A stretch of 64,000 nucleotides of DNA. Origin: an uncultured Acidocella sp. (GTDB lineage Bacteria; Pseudomonadota; Alphaproteobacteria; Acetobacterales; Acetobacteraceae). Under the pieces are notes generated by a model. It was not told the origin of the DNA. It made no database searches and worked only from the letters and a program-made list of their open reading frames with translations. The DNA lies in assembly GCF_946222605.1 (NCBI RefSeq), contig NZ_CAMIIE010000011.1:12758-76757 (forward strand). The letters run 5' to 3'. Shown here piece by piece: positions 52,790 through 60,724 of the stretch (positions within the stretch are counted from its first letter, which is position 1; every line of letters starts with the position of its first letter). Made by a program: the position numbers and the translations under genes.

Positions 52790-54046
52790 TCAAAGCAAAT
52801 CGCGCAACCTGAACCAGCTCGTCGCCAGCACCAGAGCCGGGGTGCGCAGCGCCTCGCCACCGGGGAAGCGCGCATGCGGGATACGGGCGAAGACGTCAAA
52901 GCGCTCCGCCTGCCCCGCTACCGCTTCCGCCGCCAGCTTGCCGGCCAGGCCGGTAAGTGCCAGCCCATGCCCGGAGAAGCCTTCCAGGAACAGGATATTG
53001 CGCCCCAGCCGGCCGAAATGCGGGGCACGGTTGCGGGTGATATCGACAAACCCGCCCCAGGCGAATTCCACCTTGGCGTCCTTCAGCTGCGGGAACACCT
53101 TCACCGCCCGCGCCAGCATCGCCGCCCCCAGATTTCGCGGCGGGCGCTTGGAGTAAGAGACGCGGCCGCCGAAGAGCATGCGGTCATCCGCTGAGCGGCG
53201 ATAATAATCCAGCACAAAATTCAGATCCGCCACCGCCTCATCATTGGGAATCAGCGCGCGCACATCGGCACGCGGCTCGGTCGCCATCACATAGGTGCCA
53301 ACCGGCATGACATAGCCGCGCAGGCGCTTTTCCAGCCCTTCCAGATAGGCGCCGCCGGCGATGATCAGATGCTTCGCCCGCACCCGGCGCGCGCCGACAT
53401 GCAAGGTGACGATATTGCCCTCCTCAATCCGCGCAACCGGGCTGCCGGCGAAAATCCGCGCCCCCGCGGCCTGCGCCGCCTTGGCGAGGCCCAGCGTGTA
53501 ATTCAGCGGATGCACATGCCCGGCGAGCTTATCCTCAAGTGCCGCAATATAGCGCGGGCTGGCCAGACGCGCGCGCAATGCCGCGCCTTCCAGCAACGCC
53601 CCAACCGGCGCCCCGAGCTTCGCCAGCGCCTCCTGCTCCTCACGCAGTTCCCGTACATGGCGGGGCTTCAGGGCGGCGTGCAGATAGCCGTGGCGCGGAT
53701 CGCACGGAATATTATGCTGGGCGATGCGGGCATAGAGCAGATCCACCGCCTCCACCGACATGTCCCATAATCTGCGCGCATCCTGGGCGCCGACGAGCTG
53801 GGTGATTTTATGCTGTCCGGCGCCAAAGCCCGGCAGCACCTGGCCGCCATTGCGCCCCGACGCGCCCCAGCCGATCTGCTTGGCTTCCAGCAGCACCGGC
53901 CGAAACCCACGCTCGGCCAAATGCAGCGCCGCCGAAACACCTGAGATGCCGCCACCGATAATGGCAACTTCCGTCTCGATATCCTGATCCAGAGGCGGCG
54001 CGGCAAAATCCACACGCCGCGTGGCATGGTAATAATTCTTATCCAT
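52790..54046 (-). CDS. puuB: FAD-dependent oxidoreductase, gamma-glutamylputrescine oxidase-like
   Basis: A 418-residue DAO-fold flavoenzyme. The FAD-binding dinucleotide motif is AIIGGGISGVSAALHLAERG near residue 30, followed by VLLEAKQIGWGASGRNGGQV, typical of the PuuB/OrdL group, and GFSGHGLALTGLAGKLAAEA near the C-terminus. It oxidises gamma-glutamylated putrescine in the Puu pathway. The ATG at 54046 (MDKNYYHATRR) is the start. An open frame continuing upstream to 54187 merely translates repeat R3. It is the last gene of the transporter-ligase-oxidase series. Confidence 0.87.
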   Translation of the reverse strand: MDKNYYHATRRVDFAAPPLDQDIETEVAIIGGGISGVSAALHLAERGFRPVLLEAKQIGWGASGRNGGQVLPGFGAGQHKITQLVGAQDARRLWDMSVEAVDLLYARIAQHNIPCDPRHGYLHAALKPRHVRELREEQEALAKLGAPVGALLEGAALRARLASPRYIAALEDKLAGHVHPLNYTLGLAKAAQAAGARIFAGSPVARIEEGNIVTLHVGARRVRAKHLIIAGGAYLEGLEKRLRGYVMPVGTYVMATEPRADVRALIPNDEAVADLNFVLDYYRRSADDRMLFGGRVSYSKRPPRNLGAAMLARAVKVFPQLKDAKVEFAWGGFVDITRNRAPHFGRLGRNILFLEGFSGHGLALTGLAGKLAAEAVAGQAERFDVFARIPHARFPGGEALRTPALVLATSWFRLRDLL

Positions 54047-54065
54047 CCGATGGCCCAAAGTTTTA

Positions 54066-54197
54066 GAAGTTTTTGGGGGTGTGGGGACTTTTTTCAAAAA
54101 GTCCCCACAGACGTTCGGGGTGGTGGCACCGTCATCGTCAGCAACCCGAAGGTTTTTCGCCGCTTTTTTGTAAAAAAGCGGCACCAAAAAACTTTTA
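54066..54197 (-). repeat. Composite 3'-end repeat, long copy R3
   Basis: Nearly the same order of parts as R2. On the minus strand it starts directly at the ligase stop codon (TAA, 54195-54197) with AAGTTTTTTGGTGCCGC, and the hairpin GCCGCTTTTTT/AAAAAAGCGGC is at 54159-54169 with 54172-54182. A middle with GACGGTGCCACC-like pairing follows, and then a hairpin GTGGGGACTTTTT/AAAAAGTCCCCAC. It separates the ligase and oxidase genes of the putrescine cluster. Confidence 0.9.
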
Positions 54198-55544
54198 GAC
54201 GTTCAGCAGCAGATGCTCGCGCTCCCAGGACGAGATCACCCGCAGATAGGTCTCGTATTCCAGCCGCTTCACCGCCACCAGCACATCGACTATTTGGTCG
54301 CCCAGCACCTCGCGGATTTCCGCCGAACGATCCATCAGATCCAGCGCATGCGAAAGCTCGCGCGGCAGCGTGTATTCGCCCGCATAGGCGGAGCCGATCT
54401 GCTCGGGCGTGCCCTGCAACTCCTGCACCATGCCAAGATAGCCGCAGGCCAGCGTCGCCGCGAAAGCCAGATATGGATTCGCATCCGCCCCCGGCACACG
54501 GTTTTCCACGCGCATCGCCGCCGCATCGCCAAAGGGCACGCGCAACCCGCAAGTGCGGTTGTCATAGCCCCATTGCAGATTGATCGGCGCGTTGGAAAAG
54601 CGCGTGAGCCGGCGATAGGAATTCACATTCGGCGCGAAAATCGGCATGGTCGCGGGAATGTATTTCTGCAGACCCGCGAGATAGCTCTTGAACAATTTGC
54701 TGGCCTTGCCGTCGGCGCCAGCGAAGAGGTTCTTGCCAGTCTTTGGGTCGACGATGCTCTGATGCACATGCATCGCGCTGCCCGGCTCGTTGCTCATCGG
54801 CTTGGCCATGAAGGTGGCGTAGATATTATGCCGCAGCGCCACCTCGCGCACCGTGCGCTTGAACAGGAACACCTGGTCGGCGCGGTGCAGCGGGTCGCCA
54901 TGCAGCAGGTTGATCTCCACCTGCGCCGCGCCCTCCTCATGGATCAGCGTATCGAGATCCATCTCCTGCAGATCGCAGAAATCATACATCTCCTCGAACA
55001 GCGGATCGAACTCGTTCACCGCGTCGATCGAGTAGGCCTGACGCCCGCTCTCCTGCCGGCCGGAGCGGCCAACCGGCGGCACCAACGGGTAATCAGGATC
55101 GGTATTGCGGCCGACCAGATAGAATTCCAACTCCGGCGCCAGCACCGGCTGCCAGCCGCGCTCTTCGTAAAGCTTGAGCACACGCTGCAGGACTTGCCGA
55201 GGCGCGATCGGCACCGGCGTGCCGTTCGCGTATTGGCAATCATGGATGATCTGCGCGGTCGGCTCATGCGCCCAGGGCACCAGCCGCACCGTGGAGGTAT
55301 CGGGCACCAGCTTGATGTCGATGATCGCGGGGTCGGTCAGCTTATCGGTCGGATCGTCCGGATATTCACCGGTGACGGACTGGATGAAAATCGCCTCGGG
55401 CAAACGCGGCGGGCCGCCTTTGATGAATTTCTCCGCCGGCATGATCTTGCCGCGGGGAATGCCGGTAATGTCGGGCACCAGGCACTCGACTTCGGTGATC
55501 CGATGTTCCTCGAACCAGTCTTTCAGATTGATCTGTTCACTCAT
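54195..55544 (-). CDS. puuA: Glutamine synthetase-family ligase, glutamate-putrescine ligase-like
   Basis: A 449-residue GS-fold enzyme. Metal and ATP residues are seen in APELEFYLV, QVEINLLHGDP, AMHVHQSIVD and NRTCGLRVPFG. The N-terminus (WFEEHRITEVECLVPDITGI, PRGKIMPAEKF) is of the PuuA/GlnA3 type rather than classical GlnA, and the usual adenylylation site of GlnA is absent. It would couple glutamate to putrescine or another polyamine. It lies 52 bp after the binding-protein gene, and its stop codon is the edge of a repeat. Confidence 0.9.
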   Translation of the reverse strand: MSEQINLKDWFEEHRITEVECLVPDITGIPRGKIMPAEKFIKGGPPRLPEAIFIQSVTGEYPDDPTDKLTDPAIIDIKLVPDTSTVRLVPWAHEPTAQIIHDCQYANGTPVPIAPRQVLQRVLKLYEERGWQPVLAPELEFYLVGRNTDPDYPLVPPVGRSGRQESGRQAYSIDAVNEFDPLFEEMYDFCDLQEMDLDTLIHEEGAAQVEINLLHGDPLHRADQVFLFKRTVREVALRHNIYATFMAKPMSNEPGSAMHVHQSIVDPKTGKNLFAGADGKASKLFKSYLAGLQKYIPATMPIFAPNVNSYRRLTRFSNAPINLQWGYDNRTCGLRVPFGDAAAMRVENRVPGADANPYLAFAATLACGYLGMVQELQGTPEQIGSAYAGEYTLPRELSHALDLMDRSAEIREVLGDQIVDVLVAVKRLEYETYLRVISSWEREHLLLNV

Positions 55545-55596
55545 GTTATCCTCATGAAAAGGCGCGGCACCTCCAATCAGGCGCCGCGCGCGCGGG

Positions 55597-56658
55597 TTAT
55601 TGCAGAACGCTGGTCCAGATCTGGTTGAACAGCTTGTACTTGGCGCCGGTGAGCGGGGCCAGGAACTGCAAATTCTTCATCTGTTCAGCGGTGGGCGTGA
55701 TCAGCTCGGAACTCATGATGCCGGAGAGCTGCGGCTGCGAGGCCTGATTCGGACTGGCATATTGGTTGAAGTTGGAGAGCGAGGCGCCGACACTGGCATC
55801 CAGTATATAATTGATGAACTCGTTGGCGAGATCAGGATGCGGGGCATGGGCGGGGATGGCCATCGTATCCACCCAGATCTCGGAACCCTGCTTGGGCAGG
55901 TAGAATTTCAGCTTCAGGCAGGTGCCATCAGCCTTACAGCCGGCGATGTCGCCATTATAGGCCATGGAGACGGCGATGAGCCCGTGCTTCATCTGGTCGC
56001 GGGCCGGGGTTTCATCGACAAAGCCGGCGAAATTCGGCCGCGCCTTGGTCGCCTTGATCAGCTTCGCCGCCTCGATCCATTGCTTCGGATCTGAGCAGTT
56101 AAAACCATAGCCGAGATAGGCGCAGGCCGCGCCGATCTGGTCACGCCCCTCGCCTTTCGGAATCACGAACGGGTAGTTCGGGTTCACCTTCGGGTCGAAG
56201 AGAATCCCCCAGCCATCGCCGGGATCCTTGATCTTGGACGGGTCATAGACAATGCCGGTGGTCCCCCACTGGTAGGGAATGGAATATTTGTCGCCCGGGT
56301 CGTAGGTCGGGTTCTGGAAGCGGGCGGCGAGGTTCTTGAAATTGGTCAGCGCCGCATGATCGACCGGCTGCAGCAGGCCCTCATCGACCATTTCCGGCAC
56401 GTAGTAAGAGGACGGCACCACCACGTCATATTGCGAATCGCCGCCGGCGCGCAGCTTCGCCTCCATCTCGGCGTTGCTCTCGTAATCCGTCTCGACGACT
56501 TTGCAGTTACATTGCAGCTCGAATCCGTCGATGATCGATTCCGAAATATAATCGGACCAGATGAACAAATTCAAAGTCGGCTGGTCGGCCTTCGCCATTT
56601 GCGGCGCAACCAGCCCCAGCGCCAACGCGCCGGCGGCGAGGAGGGAGAGGCGTTTCAT
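55597..56658 (-). CDS. potF: Polyamine ABC transporter substrate-binding protein (PotF/PotD-like)
   Basis: A 353-residue periplasmic protein with a signal peptide (MKRLSLLAAGALALGLVAPQ, cleavage near AKA-DQ). The mature start TLNLFIWSDYISESIIDGFE is the PotF/PotD signature, followed by VVETDYESNAEMEAKLRAGG and PYQWGTTGIVYDPSKI. A pair of cysteines in FELQCNCKV is unusual. It captures putrescine or a similar polyamine for the PotGHI-like complex encoded directly upstream. Confidence 0.92.
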   Translation of the reverse strand: MKRLSLLAAGALALGLVAPQMAKADQPTLNLFIWSDYISESIIDGFELQCNCKVVETDYESNAEMEAKLRAGGDSQYDVVVPSSYYVPEMVDEGLLQPVDHAALTNFKNLAARFQNPTYDPGDKYSIPYQWGTTGIVYDPSKIKDPGDGWGILFDPKVNPNYPFVIPKGEGRDQIGAACAYLGYGFNCSDPKQWIEAAKLIKATKARPNFAGFVDETPARDQMKHGLIAVSMAYNGDIAGCKADGTCLKLKFYLPKQGSEIWVDTMAIPAHAPHPDLANEFINYILDASVGASLSNFNQYASPNQASQPQLSGIMSSELITPTAEQMKNLQFLAPLTGAKYKLFNQIWTSVLQ

Positions 56659-57494
56659 CAGATTGTTCCTTTTGCTGCGAGTTCGGCGCCGCGGGCGCGG
56701 TGCCTGGTGATGACGAAATGAAGCAGGGCGAGAAAGATGACGGCACCGATCATCAGCGTGCCGATGGCGTTGATCTCCGGTGTCACGCCCTTGCGGGCGA
56801 TGGCGCCGTAAATATAGATCGGCAAGGTGACGCTGCCGGGACCGGCGGTGAAGAAGCTGATGGTGAAATCATCGATCGACAAGGTGATGCCAAGCAGGAA
56901 ACCGCCGATGATCGCCGGCTGCACCACCGGCACGATCAGATGCCAGAAGCTCTTCAACCCGTCGGCATAGAGATCATGCGCGGCATCGAACAGATTCTGG
57001 TCCAGCCCGGCCAGGCGCGCGAACACGGTCAGCGTCACGTAGGGGACCTGGAAGGTGATATGCGCGATCATCATCGTGCCCAGCCCGGCTCCCAGCAGCC
57101 CGGTGAAGCGATGCACGAAATTGAAGAAAATCAGCTCTGAAATGCCAAACACCAGGCTCGGCATGATGATCGGCGTGTAGATGATCAGGCTTGGCATATT
57201 CGCCAGCACGCCCTTCGCGCCGGGCGTGCGGAAGCGCGAGAGCCCGTAACCCAGCAACACGCCCAGCACGGTGGAGATGATCGCCGAGCCGATCGCCAAT
57301 ATCAGCGATCGGCGCAGGGCGGCGAACACGTTATCGTCGTGCAGCATCACCCCGTAGGCATAGACCGAAAGCCCGTGCGTGTTCGGCGCCGGAGCGAAGG
57401 AATACCAGGCCACCAACGCCAGAGGCGTATAGAGCAGCACATAGATCGGCCAGGAAAAGCCGGCCAATGCGCGGCGGACATTGCGCGGCATCAT
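56658..57494 (-). CDS. potI: Polyamine ABC transporter permease (PotI-like)
   Basis: A 278-residue membrane protein with six predicted helices (WPIYVLLYTPLALVAWYSF first). The segments SLVFGISELIFFNF and GITLSIDDFTISFFTAGPGS are typical of PotC/PotI permeases; the degenerate EAA loop includes NLFDAAHDLYADGLKSFWHL. It overlaps the other permease gene by 4 bp and the binding-protein gene by 1 bp. Confidence 0.93.
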   Translation of the reverse strand: MMPRNVRRALAGFSWPIYVLLYTPLALVAWYSFAPAPNTHGLSVYAYGVMLHDDNVFAALRRSLILAIGSAIISTVLGVLLGYGLSRFRTPGAKGVLANMPSLIIYTPIIMPSLVFGISELIFFNFVHRFTGLLGAGLGTMMIAHITFQVPYVTLTVFARLAGLDQNLFDAAHDLYADGLKSFWHLIVPVVQPAIIGGFLLGITLSIDDFTISFFTAGPGSVTLPIYIYGAIARKGVTPEINAIGTLMIGAVIFLALLHFVITRHRARGAELAAKGTI

Positions 57495-58405
57495 ATCGAC
57501 GCCTCCTCGGCCCCGCCCAGCCTGCGGCTGAGCACCCGGAAGGCGACAAGCCCAAGCCCGGTGACGACGAGCATGATCAAGGTCAGCGCGGCACCATAGG
57601 GCCAGTCCGGCGTTTCGGTGAACTGGTTGGCGATCAGCGAGCCGATCATCAGCGCCTTGTCGCCGCCCAGCAGCTGCGGCACCACGTAATCGCCAAAAGC
57701 GGGGATGGCCACGAAGATGATACCCGACAAAAGCCCGGGCAGAGTCTGGGGAAATACGGTATGGAAGAAAAGCCGCGCACCGGAGGCGTAAAGATCCCGC
57801 CCGGCTTCCACCAGCGTCCAGTCCAGCTTCTCCGCCGAGGCGTAGAGCGGCACGATCATGTAGGGCAGGTAATTATAGGCAAGCCCGGTGGTCACCGCGA
57901 AACTGCCCGGCGCGATGCCCAGATCCGGCGCCACCAGATGCAGATGATGCGCCACCCAGGTCAGCGGCGCGTTCGGCCCCAGCAGTTCCAGCCAGGCATA
58001 GGTGCGCACCACCTGATTGGTCCAGCTCGGCAGCACGATGAACAAAAGCAGCAGCGGCCTGATGGGTTCAGGACGTGACAGGATGAAGAACACCAGCGGG
58101 TAGGACAACACCGCCGAGACCAGCGTGGCGATGCCCGCCTGCTGCAGCGAACGCAGCAGGATGGAGATATTGCCCGCATCCCAGCCCAGCAGCGAAAATC
58201 CCGCCACCTGCTGGAAGGGCTGCAGCGACAGCGGCAAAATCGGCGCGCCATAATCATCGGCGCTCATGAAGGCGATGCCCAGCAGCACCAGGCTCGGGAT
58301 CAACAGAAACAGAACGATCCAGAATAATCCTGGGCCGGATGTCATCCACAGGCGCCTACGTTGGCGCGCCTGCTCCAGCGCCACTTCGGTGACAGCGCCG
58401 CTCAT
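57491..58405 (-). CDS. potH: Polyamine ABC transporter permease (PotH-like)
   Basis: A 304-residue membrane protein with about six helices. The PotB/PotH-type segments are VLPSWTNQVVRTYAWLELLG and FPQTLPGLLSGIIFVAIPAF, then GDYVVPQLLGG; the EAA loop is LVEAGRDLYASGARLFFHTV. It overlaps the ATPase gene by 4 bp and the PotI-like gene by 4 bp, so translation of the transporter is fully coupled. Confidence 0.93.
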   Translation of the reverse strand: MSGAVTEVALEQARQRRRLWMTSGPGLFWIVLFLLIPSLVLLGIAFMSADDYGAPILPLSLQPFQQVAGFSLLGWDAGNISILLRSLQQAGIATLVSAVLSYPLVFFILSRPEPIRPLLLLFIVLPSWTNQVVRTYAWLELLGPNAPLTWVAHHLHLVAPDLGIAPGSFAVTTGLAYNYLPYMIVPLYASAEKLDWTLVEAGRDLYASGARLFFHTVFPQTLPGLLSGIIFVAIPAFGDYVVPQLLGGDKALMIGSLIANQFTETPDWPYGAALTLIMLVVTGLGLVAFRVLSRRLGGAEEASI

Positions 58406-59511
58406 GGCTCGATCAACATGATGTTCTCGGGCTTCAGCTCAACGACGATCTTCTCCCCCGGCCGCCAGCTGCGTTCAGCCGCCTGGTTGTTGGTGTCGTA
58501 GGCCAGCACGAACTTGTTCTCGCCAACCTCGACGCGATATTGCGTCGCCGCCCCCATATAGATCGCTTCGCGGATGATGCCGAAAAACTGGTTGGGCCGG
58601 CCATAAGGTGCGGCGTCCTCGCTATAGAGCCAGATTTTCTCCGGCCGGATCATCGCCATGCGCGCCGCCGGCAGCATTTCGGAAATGGTGAGCCGGCCCA
58701 AAGGCGTTTCCGCCTCATGGTCGCTGAGCGGGGTGATCTGCCAGATATTGGAGAGCCCCAGAAATTCCGCGACAAAGACATTGCGCGGCCGCTCATACAC
58801 ATCCAGCACCGGGCCGATCTGCTGGATCCTGCCCTTGCTCATCACCGCCATCCGGTCGGACATCACCAGCGCCTCGTGCTGGTCATGGGTGACAAAGATG
58901 AAGGTCATGCCAAGGCGTTTCTGCATGCGCAGCAGCTCGATCTGCAATTCCGCGCGCAGCTTCGCATCCAAAGCGGAAAGCGGCTCGTCCAGCAGCACCA
59001 CTTCCGGTTCATTCACCAGCGCGCGCGCCAACGCCACACGCTGGCGTTGGCCGCCAGAGAGCTGTGCGGCCTTGCGCTTGGCAAAGGCGCCGATCTGCAT
59101 CATCTCCATGATCGCATCGACACGCTGCTTGCGCTCGGCCGATTTCACCCCGCGCATGCGCAGGCCAAAGCCGATATTCTGCTCAACATCCAGATGCGGG
59201 AACAGCGCGTAGGATTGGAACACCGTGTTTACCGGGCGTTCATGCGCCGGCACGGACTGCATCTCCCGCCCGGAAATCAAAATCCGCCCCTCATCGGGCG
59301 TCTCGAAACCCGCGATCATACGCAAGAGCGTGGTCTTGCCGCAGCCCGATGGGCCAAGAAGGGTGAAGAATTCCCCTGCCTTGATCTCAAGATCGATATG
59401 ATCGACAGCCGGAATTGTTCCGGCGAAAATGCGCGTGATCCCGCTCAGCGAGATTGCACCGCGCGCCCCCGTCTGGGCTTCGGCAGCTGCGACGGCTAAC
59501 GTGGAGGACAT
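58402..59511 (-). CDS. potG: Polyamine ABC transporter ATP-binding protein (PotG-like)
   Basis: A 369-residue ATPase. Walker A GPSGCGKTT, Q-loop TVFQSYALFPHL, signature LSGGQRQRVALARA, Walker B VVLLDEPLSALDAK and H-loop VTHDQHEAL are intact. A TOBE domain (about 285-365, AIYMGAATQYRVEVGENKFV) matches the PotA/PotG class. The ATG at 59511 has GGAGGAAAGG just upstream. It is the first gene of the operon, transcribed away from the PuuR-like regulator across a 227-bp gap. Confidence 0.94.
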   Translation of the reverse strand: MSSTLAVAAAEAQTGARGAISLSGITRIFAGTIPAVDHIDLEIKAGEFFTLLGPSGCGKTTLLRMIAGFETPDEGRILISGREMQSVPAHERPVNTVFQSYALFPHLDVEQNIGFGLRMRGVKSAERKQRVDAIMEMMQIGAFAKRKAAQLSGGQRQRVALARALVNEPEVVLLDEPLSALDAKLRAELQIELLRMQKRLGMTFIFVTHDQHEALVMSDRMAVMSKGRIQQIGPVLDVYERPRNVFVAEFLGLSNIWQITPLSDHEAETPLGRLTISEMLPAARMAMIRPEKIWLYSEDAAPYGRPNQFFGIIREAIYMGAATQYRVEVGENKFVLAYDTNNQAAERSWRPGEKIVVELKPENIMLIEP

Positions 59512-59738
59512 CAGCCTTTCCTCCGCCAACAGCCTGAAATTTGATTATTCTTATACGGCTTTCTGGTCCACAGCACGCAAACCCTCAAGTTTTGTTAATG
59601 CCGCACTCTCGCTTAACTGCCTGAGAGGCGTCAAGAATATTCGGCGTGACTTTTCGCCAAACGGACGGCTTTTTGTTGCAACAGGCCGAGGTTTATAGGT
59701 AAATTGTTGAAAATACTAAACGCAAGGATCGCAGTTTT
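59512..59738. promoter_or_regulatory. Divergent promoter region, pot operon and puuR-like gene
   Basis: This 227-bp AT-rich gap must carry promoters in both directions. It contains a perfect 10-bp palindrome TGTTGCAACA (59674-59683) and an AT-rich stretch with TTATAGGTAAATTG just upstream of the regulator gene. The palindrome is a plausible regulator site but does not match the E. coli PuuR box as I remember it. Confidence 0.5.
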
Positions 59739-60317
59739 ATGTCAGTGCCCCTCCCGGCCGAAACCATTACGGACGATATCGGCACGCGCTTGAAGCTGGT
59801 CCGGCAGATTTTTGGGCTGACCCAGCGCGAGCTGGCGCGCCGCGCCGGGGTGACCAACGGGGCGATTTCGCTGATCGAGCAGAACCGGGTCAGCCCCTCG
59901 ATTTCCTCGCTGAAGAAGATTCTCGATGGCATTCCGCTGACCCTGGCGGATTTCTTCACATTGGATTTCTCGCCCTCGGACGAGGTGTTCTTCACCGCCG
60001 AGGAGCTGACCGAGATTGCCTACCAGCCGGAAATGTCGATGCGGCTGGTCGGGCGCAAGGCCAAGGGCCGGGCGCTGGGGATGCTGCGCGAAACCTACCA
60101 GCCAGGGGCGGATACCGGCGATACGATGCTGCGCCATGAGGGCGAGGAATGCGGCATTGTCGTCTCCGGCAGCCTGACGGTGACGGTGGGGGTGCAGGAG
60201 CGTGTGCTCAATCCCGGCGATGCGTATTATTTCCGCTCCGATATCCCGCACCGCTTCCGCAACCAGGGCGAGGAGCCTTGTGTGCTGATCAGCGCCAACT
60301 CCCCGCCGACCTTCTGA
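59739..60317 (+). CDS. puuR: XRE-cupin transcriptional regulator, PuuR-like
   Basis: A 192-residue regulator. The XRE helix-turn-helix is at about 14-70 (RLKLVRQIFGLTQRELARRA, TNGAISLIEQNRVSPSISSL), and the cupin effector domain is at about 110-188 (DTMLRHEGEECGIVVSGSLT, YYFRSDIPHRFRNQG). This is the domain order of E. coli PuuR, the putrescine-responsive repressor, and the position next to the pot/puu genes supports that role. The GFA gene starts within its stop codon (TGATG). Confidence 0.92.
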   Translation: MSVPLPAETITDDIGTRLKLVRQIFGLTQRELARRAGVTNGAISLIEQNRVSPSISSLKKILDGIPLTLADFFTLDFSPSDEVFFTAEELTEIAYQPEMSMRLVGRKAKGRALGMLRETYQPGADTGDTMLRHEGEECGIVVSGSLTVTVGVQERVLNPGDAYYFRSDIPHRFRNQGEEPCVLISANSPPTF

Positions 60318-60724
60318 TGGCAACCCTCACCGGCGGCTGTCTGTGCGGTGCGGTGGCCTATCGGCTAGAGCATCTCGCCGGCGATGTGGCGGATATATGT
60401 TTCTGCCGGGAATGCCGGAAGGCCTCCGGCGCGGCGGGGCTACCCTGGGTGCAGCTGCCCCCTGCCCGCTTTGCGGTCACCAAGGGCGCGGCGCGCGGCT
60501 TTGCCTTTTCCAAGCTGGCGACGCGCTGGTTCTGCGGCGATTGCGGCACACCGCTTTACATGACGGACCCGGAGGGGCGCTCCGTGGGGGTGACGCTGGG
60601 CTCGCTGGACGAGCCAGAGGCGATCCGCCCGACCACGCAAGGCTGGGTGTGCGAGCGGGTTTCCTGGCAGGGGCTGGACGAGACACTGCCGGCGTTCGAG
60701 ACATCCCCGCCTTATGATTTATGA
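60317..60724 (+). CDS. GFA-family (glutathione-dependent formaldehyde-activating-like) protein
   Basis: A 135-residue zinc protein. The conserved cysteines are in LTGGCLCGAVAYRLE, ICFCRECRKASGAAG and WFCGDCGTPLY, giving the structural and catalytic zinc sites of the GFA/CENP-V fold. The family name comes from glutathione-dependent formaldehyde handling, but most members have no known substrate. It is coupled to the PuuR-like gene (TGATG) and overlaps the convergent GH17 gene by 6 bp. Confidence 0.92.
   Translation: MATLTGGCLCGAVAYRLEHLAGDVADICFCRECRKASGAAGLPWVQLPPARFAVTKGAARGFAFSKLATRWFCGDCGTPLYMTDPEGRSVGVTLGSLDEPEAIRPTTQGWVCERVSWQGLDETLPAFETSPPYDL

Noticed and set aside
54047..54187. N-terminal extension of the puuB-like oxidase
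   Set aside because: It translates repeat R3, and the peptide resembles the false IspD extension.
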